Assembly (NCBI RefSeq): GCF_024497955.1
Contig: NZ_JANHKP010000004.1
Location: 1 to 64,000, forward strand
Length of the DNA stretch: 64,000 nt
From: Streptomyces sp. C10-9-1
Lineage (GTDB): Bacteria > Actinomycetota > Actinomycetes > Streptomycetales > Streptomycetaceae
Direction of reading: 5' to 3'
The translations under genes were made by a program, and so were the position numbers. The notes under the pieces are model-generated. The model ran no database searches. It was given only the letters and a program-made list of their open reading frames with translations, and had not been told where the DNA came from. This document shows, in pieces, positions 25,643 to 34,079 of the stretch (within the stretch, counting starts at the first letter, position 1; each line of letters starts with the position of its first letter).

Positions 25643-26770
25643 TCAGGGCTCCAGGACGACGAGATCGTCCCTGTGTACGACTTCCCGCTCGTAGGCCGGG
25701 CCGAGTTCGCGCGCCAGCTCCCGGGTGGAGCGCCCCAGCAGCTGGGGCAGCTCCCTGGCGTCGAAGTTGACCAGCCCCCGCGCCACCGGCCGGCCCGTGG
25801 CGTCCCGCAGCTCCACCGGGTCTCCCGCGCTGAACTCCCCGTCCACCGCGGCGATCCCGGCGGGCAGCAGCGACTTCCTGAGCTCGACCACGGCCCGCAC
25901 GGCCCCGTCGTCGAGGGTGAGCGCCCCTCTCGGGGTCGACGCGTGCGCCAGCCAGAGCAGCCGGTCGGCCGAGCGGCGTCCCGTGGCGTGGAAGAACGTG
26001 CCCGTGTCCCGGCCGGCGAGGGCGTCGGCCGCCCTGCTGGACGAGGTCAGCACGACCGGCACGCCCGCGGCGGCGGCGATCCGGGCGGCCTCCACCTTGG
26101 TGACCATGCCGCCGGTGCCCACACCGGCCTTGCCCGCGCTGCCGATCTGCACATGGGCGATGTCCTTGGGACCCCGCACCTCCTCGATGCGGGAGGTGCC
26201 GGCGCGGGACGGGTCGCCGTCGTACAGGCCGTCGACGTCCGAGAGGAGCACCAGCAGGTCGGCGCGGACGAGGTGGGCGACCAGAGCCGCGAGCCGGTCG
26301 TTGTCACCGAAGCGGATCTCGTCCGTGGCAACCGTGTCGTTCTCGTTGACGACGGGCAGCGCACCCATCGCCAGGAGCTGGTCCATCGTCCGGTACGCGT
26401 TGCGGTAGTGGGCGCGCCGGCTGGTGTCGTCGCCGGTGAGGAGCACCTGCCCGACCCGGACGCCGTAGCGGGCGAAGGAGGCCGTGTAGCGGGCGACCAG
26501 CAGCCCCTGCCCGACGCTGGCCGCCGCCTGCTGGCGGGCGAGGTCCTTGGGGCGGCGGGCGAGGCCGAGGGGGGCGAGGCCGGCGGCGATGGCTCCGGAG
26601 GAGACCAGCACGATCTCCTTCTCGCCTCCGCTGCGCACCTTCGCGAGGACGTCGACGAGTGCGTCCACCCGATCCGCGTCGAGCCCCCCGGCGGCCGTGG
26701 TCAAGGACGAGGAACCGACCTTGACGACGATCCTCCGGGCCTGCGTCACCTGCTGTCTTGCCACTGTCAC
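25643..26770 (-). CDS. proB: glutamate 5-kinase
   Basis: First committed step of proline synthesis: phosphorylates glutamate with ATP, normally under proline feedback. The 375-residue product has the amino-acid-kinase core (VVKVGSSSLT; VSSGAIAAG; NENDTVATDEIRFGDND; GTGGMVTKVEAA) and a C-terminal PUA domain (GEFSAGDPVELRD, VARGLVNF). I list the GTG at 26770; a second GTG two codons later is as likely, and no clear ribosome site is seen, so the mRNA may be leaderless. It faces the plus-strand glycosyltransferase across a 242-base divergent gap, which should hold both promoters. Confidence 0.97.
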   Translation of the reverse strand: MTVARQQVTQARRIVVKVGSSSLTTAAGGLDADRVDALVDVLAKVRSGGEKEIVLVSSGAIAAGLAPLGLARRPKDLARQQAAASVGQGLLVARYTASFARYGVRVGQVLLTGDDTSRRAHYRNAYRTMDQLLAMGALPVVNENDTVATDEIRFGDNDRLAALVAHLVRADLLVLLSDVDGLYDGDPSRAGTSRIEEVRGPKDIAHVQIGSAGKAGVGTGGMVTKVEAARIAAAAGVPVVLTSSSRAADALAGRDTGTFFHATGRRSADRLLWLAHASTPRGALTLDDGAVRAVVELRKSLLPAGIAAVDGEFSAGDPVELRDATGRPVARGLVNFDARELPQLLGRSTRELARELGPAYEREVVHRDDLVVLEP

Positions 26771-27012
26771 ACGCCGAATCTATGTCAGGGCGGTGCCCGG
26801 GCGCGCGGCCGGTCCGGCCGCTGGACAGGCGTCCGGCGCCGCGGCCCGCCCGCCACCCCGCCACGAGCGGGGGAACACGCGTACGACATGGCGGAGTTGT
26901 CCCGATTCCTGCTGCACCATCGGGCGTACGGCCACGAGGGCGGCGGCCGGGCCCGCAGCGTCCCGCCCTCCGGCCGCTTCCTTGACTCGGGCTTCCACAA
27001 GAGACGGGGCAC

Positions 27013-29136
27013 ATGGTGTCGGTCAAAGTGAGTGTCGTCATCCCGGTGTACAACCCGGGCAAGTACCTCGACCCCTGCATCGCCTCGCTGCTCGGGCAGA
27101 CACTGGCCCCCGGGGAGTTCGAGGTGCTCTTCGTGGACGACGGCTCGACGGACGAGACACCCGCGCGGCTGGACGAACTGGCCGAACAGCACTCCCACGT
27201 ACGGGTGATCCACATCCCCAACTCCGGCTGGGCGGGCAAGCCCCGCAACGTCGGGGTGGAGGAGGCGGTGGGCGAGTACGTGCAGTTCGTCGACCAGGAC
27301 GACCGGCTGGCCCCGGACGCCCTCCGCCGCCTGTACGCGATGGGCCGCCGCAACGGCTCGGACATCGTCATCGGCAAGGTCGCCAGCGACTTCCGCGGTG
27401 TGCCGCACGGGGTCTTCCGCAGGGACCGGGAGCGCTGCACCCTGCGCAACGCACCGCTGTTCGACAGCCTCACGCCGCACAAGATGTTCCGTACCGCGTT
27501 CCTGCGCGAGCACGGCATCGCCTACCCGGAGGGCAAGCGCCGGCTGGAGGACCAGCTGTACATGATGCGGGCGTACATCCCCGCCCGGGTGGTCTCGATC
27601 CTCGGCTCGTACACCTGCTACCACTACTCCAGGCGGGACGACGGGAAGAACGCCGGCTCGGCCAGGCTCGTGCCCTCCGGCTACTACGGGAACCTGCGCG
27701 AGGTCCTCGACGTGGTGGTGGACGGGATCGAGCCGGGCCCGCTGCGGGACCGGGTGCTGCGGCGCTTCTACCGGGTGGAGATGCTGGGCCGGCTCAGCGA
27801 GCCGGCGGTCCTCACCTACGAGGGCGGCTACCTGCGCGAGATGGTCGAGGCGGTGCGTCCGCTGGCGCGGGACTTCATGACGGACGCGGTGCACGAGGGC
27901 CTGGGGCCGATGCTCCGGATGCGGTCGGAGCTGCTGCGGGCAGGGGACGCCGAGGGGCTGGTGGCCCTCGCCCGGTTCGCCTCCTCGGTCAAGGGGGCGG
28001 TCCGCCTGGAGGACCTGGAGTGGCGGCCGGACGGGCGGATCGCGATCACCCTCACCGCCCGCCTCGCCTGCGGCCCCGGCCGCGAGTCCCTGCCCCTGGT
28101 ACGCCGCGGCGGACGGGTGCTGCTCGATCCGTCCCTCGCCGCCGCAGCGGAGGCCGACGCACCGCACGCCGACGCACACGCCCTCCCGGCGGCGATCGAC
28201 GTCACCGACGACCTGGGCGCCTTCACGGCCGAGTTGTCGCTGCGCGACCGGGAGACCGCCGTCGAGTGGTACTGCCGCGCGGCCTTCACGGCGGAGGTGG
28301 TGGACGGCGGCTCCGCCCCGCAGGGGGCGGACGGCCGCTGCGAGGTGGTGCTCCGGGGAACCGGCGAACTCGCGACGGAGGGCGGACGCTCGGGCCGCGG
28401 CAGCCTTCCCCGCGGGTTCTGGGACGCCTGGGTGACCGTCCGAGGGCTCGGCCTCGTGCGCAAGGCGCGGGTGGGCGCCGACCGGGCGGGGCACGTGGAC
28501 GAGCGCTGCCTGCCCGCGCTGCTCTCCGAGGGTCCGCGCTCGGTGATCCCCTACTTCACCGACCCGCACGGCAACCTGACCCTGGACGTGGCGCGCCGCG
28601 GCAAGCGCACCGTGCCCCATCTGCGGGGCCGCAGGGTGCAGCGGATGCCCGGGGGCCCGGTGGAACTGCGGCTCGACCTGTTCACCGCCGCCGGCACCGG
28701 CCCCGGCACGGGTTGCGGCTCCGGGCAGCCCGAGCTGGCGCTGGCCAAGCCCGCGGACGGGGACGGGATCGCGGAGCCCGTCGCGGTGCACACCTTCCCC
28801 GGCACGCTGCGGCCCCGGCTCGGGCGGGCCCATCTGGCGGTGCCGCGCCAGGTCCCGGGGGCGCCCGAGGGCAGCTGGCTGCTGTGCGTGCGGCTGGACG
28901 GACCGGCCGGACCGCTGCTGCCGCTGTGCGGGGCGGAGGTGGACCGCGCCGGCAGGCTCCGGACGGACGGTGCGCTGGCCTCCCCCGAACCGGCCGTGCT
29001 CCGCCGTCTGGCGTCCGAGCAGCGCCGGTCGGCGGCGAGGCAGGTGCTCAAGGCGGTGGCGGGACCGGTGGTGCGGCGACTGCCCCCGGCGGGCCGGCGC
29101 AAGGCCCGCCGGCTCGCCGCGCGGGTCCTCGGCTGA
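27013..29136 (+). CDS. GT2 glycosyltransferase with large C-terminal domain
   Basis: A 707-residue cytoplasmic glycosyltransferase. Residues 5-230 are a GT-A fold: VSVVIPVYNPGKYLDPCI, the sugar-nucleotide Asp pair in FVDDGSTDETP, the DQDD-type metal motif in QFVDQDDRL, and RRLEDQLYMMRAY. A helical part comes next, then about 350 residues of beta-rich sequence that I do not recognise. This layout resembles wall-teichoic-acid glycosyltransferases such as TarS, where extra C-terminal domains serve in oligomerisation. The ATG at 27013 has GGGGC upstream. It opens the glycopolymer region and probably adds a sugar to a polymer; donor and linkage cannot be read from sequence. Confidence 0.85.
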   Translation: MVSVKVSVVIPVYNPGKYLDPCIASLLGQTLAPGEFEVLFVDDGSTDETPARLDELAEQHSHVRVIHIPNSGWAGKPRNVGVEEAVGEYVQFVDQDDRLAPDALRRLYAMGRRNGSDIVIGKVASDFRGVPHGVFRRDRERCTLRNAPLFDSLTPHKMFRTAFLREHGIAYPEGKRRLEDQLYMMRAYIPARVVSILGSYTCYHYSRRDDGKNAGSARLVPSGYYGNLREVLDVVVDGIEPGPLRDRVLRRFYRVEMLGRLSEPAVLTYEGGYLREMVEAVRPLARDFMTDAVHEGLGPMLRMRSELLRAGDAEGLVALARFASSVKGAVRLEDLEWRPDGRIAITLTARLACGPGRESLPLVRRGGRVLLDPSLAAAAEADAPHADAHALPAAIDVTDDLGAFTAELSLRDRETAVEWYCRAAFTAEVVDGGSAPQGADGRCEVVLRGTGELATEGGRSGRGSLPRGFWDAWVTVRGLGLVRKARVGADRAGHVDERCLPALLSEGPRSVIPYFTDPHGNLTLDVARRGKRTVPHLRGRRVQRMPGGPVELRLDLFTAAGTGPGTGCGSGQPELALAKPADGDGIAEPVAVHTFPGTLRPRLGRAHLAVPRQVPGAPEGSWLLCVRLDGPAGPLLPLCGAEVDRAGRLRTDGALASPEPAVLRRLASEQRRSAARQVLKAVAGPVVRRLPPAGRRKARRLAARVLG

Positions 29137-29140
29137 GGGA

Positions 29141-29181
29141 CGGTGGTGCCCGGTCCCGCGGGCCGGGGCGGGGCACCACCG
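29141..29181 (+). terminator. hairpin after the GT2 gene
   Basis: CGGTGGTGCCC pairs perfectly with GGGCACCACCG around 19 bases, starting 4 bases past the stop. rmlC begins 135 bases further, so the two plus-strand genes may be separate units. Confidence 0.6.
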
Positions 29182-29316
29182 GGGGGACGGGGAGAGGGGG
29201 GAACGCACGCGGCCGCCCGCAGGCTCCCCGCACGGCCGGACGAGCACCGGCGGTGCGGGCCCCGCGGGCCCGGCGTGCGACGGCAGCGGTCGGAACGACA
29301 GCGAGGACGTGATCGG

Positions 29317-29913
29317 ATGCGGCAGCTCTCCATCGCCGGGGCCTGGGCCCATGAGCCGAGGGTGTTCCGTGACACCCGCGGGAGCTTCCACGAGTGGTTC
29401 AGGGCGCCGGACTTCAGCGGCGCCGCCGCCCACCCGCTGAGCCTGGCGCAGGCGAACTGCTCGGTCTCCCGCCGCGGCACGCTGCGGGGCGTGCACTTCG
29501 CGGATGTGCCACCCGGGCAGGGCAAGTACGTGTCGTGCGTCCGTGGCGCCGTCCTCGACGTCGTCGTGGACGTCCGGGTCGGCTCTCCGACCTACGGCCG
29601 CTGGGAGGCCGTCCGCCTGGACGACGCCGACCACCGCTGCCTGTACCTGGCAGAGGGGCTGGGGCACGCCTTCATGGCGCTGACGGACGACGCCACGGTC
29701 GTGTACCTGTGCTCCGAGGGCTACGCGCCGGAGCGGGAGCGCGGCATCGACCCGCTGGACCCGCGGCTGGGCATCGCCTGGCCGGCGGACGTCGAGCCCG
29801 TGCTCTCGGAGAAGGACGCCGCGGCGCCGGCCCTGTCCGAGGCGGCGCGGCGGGGGCTGCTGCCCGACTACGACGCCTGCGTGGCCCACTACCGGCGGCT
29901 CGGCGGGGCCTGA
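29317..29913 (+). CDS. rfbC: dTDP-4-dehydrorhamnose 3,5-epimerase
   Basis: Third step of dTDP-L-rhamnose synthesis. The 198-residue cupin has the active-site stretch TLRGVHFADVPPGQGKYVSC, the second-strand DVVVDVRVGSPTYGRWEAV, GLGHAFMAL and YAPERERGIDPLDPRLGIAW. Length is usual. I chose ATG 29317 (MRQLSIAGAW); GAGG lies about 11 bases upstream. It is on the opposite strand from rmlD-rmlB-rmlA, which start 1.9 kb away beyond a methyltransferase gene, so the pathway is split into two units. It could also be a related sugar epimerase, but the complete rml set makes rhamnose most likely. Confidence 0.92.
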   Translation: MRQLSIAGAWAHEPRVFRDTRGSFHEWFRAPDFSGAAAHPLSLAQANCSVSRRGTLRGVHFADVPPGQGKYVSCVRGAVLDVVVDVRVGSPTYGRWEAVRLDDADHRCLYLAEGLGHAFMALTDDATVVYLCSEGYAPERERGIDPLDPRLGIAWPADVEPVLSEKDAAAPALSEAARRGLLPDYDACVAHYRRLGGA

Positions 29914-29917
29914 GTCC

Positions 29918-29942
29918 GCCCCGGGGCCGCCGGCCCCGGGGC
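29918..29942. terminator. hairpin after rfbC
   Basis: Twelve-base arms GCCCCGGGGCCG and CGGCCCCGGGGC meet around a single base, 4 bases past the rfbC stop and between converging genes. Confidence 0.6.
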
Positions 29943-30048
29943 GCTCCGCCGCACGGCGGCCGGGCTCTCCCGGCGTCCGCCCGCCCTCCCGGTGCGCCGG
30001 GCGGGCGGCGCGCCGGGGGTGCGGTGCGCGGGCCCTACCGGGGGGCGG

Positions 30049-30843
30049 TCAGCCGGTCAGCCGGTCCAGGCTCCTGCGCACCGGCGCGAAGGCCGCCCGC
30101 CCCCGGCGCAGGGTGCGGGCCCTGACCAGCGCGGGCCAGAGGTCAGCCCCGAGCAGCGCCTCCGGGGCCACCGCGTTCTTCCGGGTGAGCACCTCCTCGG
30201 GGACGTCCTGGGGGTCGGGCACGACGTACTCCTCGACGATCCGGTCGTAGGCGTCCGCGAGCACGGTGCTCCCCGGGTCCGCCCCGAACACCGCGACCAC
30301 GCCCGTCGGCGCGGTGTCGATCTCCACCACGGCGAGGTCGGGGCGGAAGCGGCGCAGTACCTGGACGACCTTGTAGACGTCGCCGGTCCAGTACTTCGTG
30401 TGGCGGTCCCGGGCAGCCTCGTCGACGTTCCGGGGGAGCATGTCGTCCAGGACGATCACACTGGACCAGCGGGAATGCCGCTCGATATTCATGAAATCAC
30501 GCAATGCGAATTCGAACAGATGCATTCCGTCGATGAAGGACAGTTCCAGCCGGGGCTGTTCGCCGAGAACCGCCATGGGGTCCTTGCGGGCGAGCGCACG
30601 GAAGGGGTTGCGCCCGGTGCGCAGGTGCCGCAGCGGGTCCCGCCGGGCGAAGAAGTCGTCACTGGTCGACCGGACCAGGTGGACGTCGCAGCTCAGGCTG
30701 GTGACGATCCGGAACGCCGGGTCCACCGCCACCGACGGGACACGCGAAAGCGCCAGGCTGCGTCCGTCGTTGACCCCGATCTCGCCGTAGGTCCGGGGCT
30801 TGAGGACGCGGTGCAGCTGACGCAGGAATTCGTGGCGGTCCAC
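30049..30843 (-). CDS. class I SAM-dependent methyltransferase
   Basis: A 264-residue enzyme. The SAM-binding opening is YGEIGVNDGRSLALS (residues 19-33), then VAVDPAF, and LSFIDGMHLFEFALRDF, followed by SSVIVLDDMLPRN. This pattern fits the Methyltransf_24 group. The GTG start at 30843 has AGGAAAGG upstream. The 5' part of the gene and the gap before it are visibly less GC-rich than the surroundings, and the gene has its own promoter region with an inverted repeat. This hints at a later arrival. It is placed between rmlC and rmlD, so it may methylate a sugar of the glycopolymer; that is inference. Confidence 0.82.
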   Translation of the reverse strand: MDRHEFLRQLHRVLKPRTYGEIGVNDGRSLALSRVPSVAVDPAFRIVTSLSCDVHLVRSTSDDFFARRDPLRHLRTGRNPFRALARKDPMAVLGEQPRLELSFIDGMHLFEFALRDFMNIERHSRWSSVIVLDDMLPRNVDEAARDRHTKYWTGDVYKVVQVLRRFRPDLAVVEIDTAPTGVVAVFGADPGSTVLADAYDRIVEEYVVPDPQDVPEEVLTRKNAVAPEALLGADLWPALVRARTLRRGRAAFAPVRRSLDRLTG

Positions 30844-30861
30844 TGGGTTGTCCCTTTCCTG

Positions 30862-30882
30862 GGAATCAATTGCCTTGATTCC
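30862..30882 (-). promoter_or_regulatory. inverted repeat upstream of the methyltransferase
   Basis: GGAATCAA and TTGATTCC are exact complements 5 bases apart, about 20 bases before the GTG, in an AT-rich gap. It could be an operator or a 5' UTR hairpin. Confidence 0.4.
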
Positions 30883-30920
30883 TGGCGAAGTTAGCGCGGC
30901 CGATACGGAGAGGTAAACTT

Positions 30921-31832
30921 CTACCGCCGGGTAGCATCCTTTTCGAGGCCCTTTCCGCGTTCGGCGGCCACCATGCAGGGGAACGCCTCTGCGAGTGCCG
31001 CACGCCAATCGCGGAGGGGTTCGACCCCGGCCCTGCGCAGCCCCTCGTGGCCCAGCACGCTGTAACCGGGCCGCGGCGCGGGCCGCGCGAACGCGGCGCT
31101 GGTCGTGGGGCGCACCCGGTCGGGATCGGCACCGAGCAGCCGGAAGACCTCGCGGGTCAGCCCGTACCAGGTGGTCTCGCCGGAACTGGTGCCGTGGTGC
31201 ACCCCGGGCGGCACGGTCCCGGCGAGCGCACCCCGGCCGAGCCTCAGCAGCAGATCGGCGAGATCGCGGCTCCAGGTGGGCTGGCCGTGCTGGTCGTCGA
31301 CCACGTCCACGGTCTCCCGCTCGCCCTCCAGCCGGATCATGGTGCGGACGAAGTTCGCGCCGCCTGCGCCGTAGAGCCACGCGGTCCGCACCACGTGGCC
31401 GGTGCGGGGCAGCAGTTCCAGGACCGCGCGCTCCCCGGCCCGCTTGCCGCGCGCGTAGGCGCCGCGCGGTGCCGTCGGGGCGTCCTCCGCGTAGGGCCGG
31501 CTCGCGTCGCCGGCGAAGACGTAGTCGGTGGACAGGTGCAGCAGGACCGCACCGGTCTCGCCGGCGGCCTCGGCGAGGTGGCGGGGGCCGGTGGCGTTGA
31601 CCCGGTGCGCGGCCTCCTCCTGGTCCTCGGCGCCGTCGACGTCGCTCCAGGCGGCGCAGTTGACGACGGCCTCGGGCCGGTGGCGGCGCAGGGCCCGGCG
31701 CACCGCGTCCGGGTCGGTGACGTCCAGGGCTGCACGGTCCAGGCCGACCGCCGCGATCCCCTGGGCGGCGAGGCGTCCGAGCACGTCCTGGGCGAGCATG
31801 CCGCCCGCTCCGGTGACCAGCCAGGTGCTCAC
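30921..31832 (-). CDS. rfbD: dTDP-4-dehydrorhamnose reductase
   Basis: Last step of dTDP-L-rhamnose synthesis, NAD(P)H dependent. The 303-residue SDR protein has the nucleotide-binding LVTGAGGMLAQDV, the pathway-typical STDYVFAGD, and the YxxxK catalytic pair in YARGKRAGE, plus VDVVDDQHGQPTWSRDLA. Its GTG start at 31832 overlaps the rmlB stop (GTGA), so the rmlA-rmlB-rmlD genes are translationally coupled. It is the last gene of that transcript. Confidence 0.95.
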   Translation of the reverse strand: MSTWLVTGAGGMLAQDVLGRLAAQGIAAVGLDRAALDVTDPDAVRRALRRHRPEAVVNCAAWSDVDGAEDQEEAAHRVNATGPRHLAEAAGETGAVLLHLSTDYVFAGDASRPYAEDAPTAPRGAYARGKRAGERAVLELLPRTGHVVRTAWLYGAGGANFVRTMIRLEGERETVDVVDDQHGQPTWSRDLADLLLRLGRGALAGTVPPGVHHGTSSGETTWYGLTREVFRLLGADPDRVRPTTSAAFARPAPRPGYSVLGHEGLRRAGVEPLRDWRAALAEAFPCMVAAERGKGLEKDATRR

Positions 31833-32815
31833 AGCGCCGCCCGTCCCTTCAGCGGCTCCCACCAGTCGCGGTGGTCGCGGTACCACTGCACGGTCTCGGC
31901 CAGCCCGGTCGCGAAGTCCGTGCGGGGGGCGTAGCCGAGCTCCTCGCGGATCTTGGTGCAGTCCACCGAGTAGCGCCGGTCGTGGCCCTTGCGGTCGGGG
32001 ACGTGCTCCACCGCGGTGTCCCAGTCGGCGCCGCAGGCGTCGAGGAGGAGGGCGGTGAGCTCCCGGTTGGAGAGCTCGGTGCCGCCGCCGATGTGGTAGA
32101 CCTCCCCGGCACGGCCCCCGGTGCGGACCAGCTCGACTCCCCGGACGTGGTCGTCGACGTGGAGCCAGTCGCGCACCTGGCGGCCGTCCCCGTACAGGGG
32201 CACCTTCCCTCCGTCCAGGAGGCGGGTGATGAACAGGGGGATCATCTTCTCCGGGAAGTGGTGGTGCCCGTAGTTGTTGGAGCAGCGGGTGACGCGGACG
32301 TCGAGGCCGTGGGTGCGGTGGCAGGACAGGGCCACCAGGTCACCGGAGGCCTTGGCCGCGGAGTAGGGGGAGGTGGGGGCCAGCGGCTGCTCCTCGGTCC
32401 AGGAGCCCTCGTCGACGGAGCCGTAGACCTCGTCGGTGGAGATCTGCACGAACACCGAGACGCCCGCCCGGTGCGCCGCGTCCACCAGGGTGTGGGTGCC
32501 GAGGACGTTGGTGCGGACGAACTCGGCGCCGTCGCCGATGGAGCGGTCCACATGGGACTCGGCGGCGAAGTGGACGACCTCCCCGTGTTCGGCCATGAGC
32601 TTGGCCACGAGGTCCGCGTCGCAGATGTCGCCCCGGACGAAGGTGTAGCGCCGGTCGTCCGCGACCGGGGCCAGGTTGGCCGGGTTGCCCGCGTAGGTCA
32701 GCTTGTCCAGCACGGTGACCCGGACGTCGCCGGGGCCGCCGGGACCGAGGAGCGTCCGGACGTAGTGGGAGCCGATGAAGCCGGCCCCGCCGGTCACGAG
32801 GATCCTGGTCGTCAT
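31829..32815 (-). CDS. rfbB: dTDP-glucose 4,6-dehydratase
   Basis: Second step of the dTDP-rhamnose pathway. The 328-residue extended SDR has ILVTGGAGFIGSHYV, HFAAESHVDRSI, ISTDEVYGSV and the catalytic SPYSAAKASGD with YxxxK. CSNNYGHHHFPEKMIPLFI is characteristic of the 4,6-dehydratase. The ATG at 32815 overlaps the rmlA stop (ATGA). It could equally serve antibiotic sugars, but here it sits with rmlA and rmlD. Confidence 0.96.
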   Translation of the reverse strand: MTTRILVTGGAGFIGSHYVRTLLGPGGPGDVRVTVLDKLTYAGNPANLAPVADDRRYTFVRGDICDADLVAKLMAEHGEVVHFAAESHVDRSIGDGAEFVRTNVLGTHTLVDAAHRAGVSVFVQISTDEVYGSVDEGSWTEEQPLAPTSPYSAAKASGDLVALSCHRTHGLDVRVTRCSNNYGHHHFPEKMIPLFITRLLDGGKVPLYGDGRQVRDWLHVDDHVRGVELVRTGGRAGEVYHIGGGTELSNRELTALLLDACGADWDTAVEHVPDRKGHDRRYSVDCTKIREELGYAPRTDFATGLAETVQWYRDHRDWWEPLKGRAAL

Positions 32816-33879
32816 GAGGAGATCTGCACCTTGCTGTGGTCGCCGAGGACGAGTCGGTGGGACGAGGGGTTGCGCGGGGCGGGTGTGACCTCGACGTCCC
32901 GCCCGATGAGGGAGGCCTCGACCCGGCGGACCCCGGTGATCGAGGCGCCGCGCAGCACGATCGAGTACTCGATCTCGCTGTCCTCGATGCGGCAGCCGTC
33001 CGCCACGGACGTGAAGGGCCCGACGTAGGAGTCCCGCACGAGGCTGCCCGCGCCGATGACCGCGGGGCCGACGACCCTGCTGCCGACGATCCGCGCTCCC
33101 CGCTCCACGCGGACCCGGCCGATGATCTCGCTGGTGCCGTCGACGCTCCCCTCGTCGGCCGGCTCCACGGTCTCCAGCACCGAGCGGTTGACCTCCAGCA
33201 TGTCGGTGACGTTCCCGGTGTCCTTCCAGTACCCGGCGATCGTGCTGGAGCGGACGTCGCACCGCTGGTCGATGAGCCACTGGAGGGCGTGGGTGATCTC
33301 CAGCTCGCCGCGGCAGGAGGGCCGGACGGCCCGCACCGCCTCGTGCACGGCGGGGGTGAAGAGGTAGACGCCGACGAGCGCCAGATCGCTCTTGGGCTTC
33401 TCGGGCTTCTCCTCCAGTCCGACCACCCGGCCGGAACCGTCGAGTTCGGCCACGCCGAAGGCGGTGGGGTCGGCGACCCTGGTCAGCAGGATCTGGGCGT
33501 CGGGCCGCTCCCGCCGGAAGGCGTCGACCAGGCCGCTGATGCCCCCCACGATGAAGTTGTCGCCCAGGTACATCACGAAGTCCTCGTCCGCGAGGAAGTC
33601 CCGGGCGATGCGCACCGCGTGGGCGAGGCCGAGAGGACGTTCCTGGGGGATGTAGGTGACCCGGACACCGAAGCGCGAGCCGTCGCCGACGGCCTCCTCG
33701 ATCTCCGCCGCGGTCTCCCCGACGACGACCCCGACCTCGGTGATGCCCGCCTCCGCGATCGCCTCCAGGCCGTAGAAGAGCACGGGTTTGTTGGCGACGG
33801 GCACCAGCTGCTTGGCGGAGGTGTGGGTGATGGGCCGCAGTCGTGTGCCGGCCCCTCCGGAGAGTACGAGTGCCTTCAC
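32812..33879 (-). CDS. rfbA: glucose-1-phosphate thymidylyltransferase
   Basis: First step of the pathway: makes dTDP-glucose. The 355-residue protein opens with the nucleotidyltransferase signature LSGGAGTRLRPITHTSAKQL, then YLGDNFIVGG and EKPEKPKSDLALVG. The C-terminal about 110 residues are hexapeptide-like (left-handed beta-helix), so this is the longer StrD-like type and not the about 290-residue RmlA. The GTG at 33879 has GGGCAGGGGC before it. It is the first gene of the coupled A-B-D operon; the 200-base gap upstream should hold the promoter. Confidence 0.95.
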   Translation of the reverse strand: MKALVLSGGAGTRLRPITHTSAKQLVPVANKPVLFYGLEAIAEAGITEVGVVVGETAAEIEEAVGDGSRFGVRVTYIPQERPLGLAHAVRIARDFLADEDFVMYLGDNFIVGGISGLVDAFRRERPDAQILLTRVADPTAFGVAELDGSGRVVGLEEKPEKPKSDLALVGVYLFTPAVHEAVRAVRPSCRGELEITHALQWLIDQRCDVRSSTIAGYWKDTGNVTDMLEVNRSVLETVEPADEGSVDGTSEIIGRVRVERGARIVGSRVVGPAVIGAGSLVRDSYVGPFTSVADGCRIEDSEIEYSIVLRGASITGVRRVEASLIGRDVEVTPAPRNPSSHRLVLGDHSKVQISS

Positions 33880-34021
33880 TGCCCCTGCCCAAGCGTCGGA
33901 AGAGTGGCCGTCCGGCGGTCATCGCCGCGGCGCCTCGATGTTACCTATGTCGCACTGTGCCCCGTTGCGTTCCCCGGTCCGGAGGGGGTGTCGTCGCTCG
34001 GGCGTGCGAGGCACCACGGCG

Positions 34022-34060
34022 GGCCGCGCCGCCGCGTGCGGGGAGGGCGGCGGCGCGGCC
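34022..34060 (-). terminator. hairpin after the TagF-like gene
   Basis: GGCCGCGCCGCCG pairs perfectly with CGGCGGCGCGGCC around 13 bases, 20 bases beyond the stop at 34080. It separates this gene from rfbA. Confidence 0.65.
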
Positions 34061-34079
34061 GGGGGCGGCGGACGGCCCG

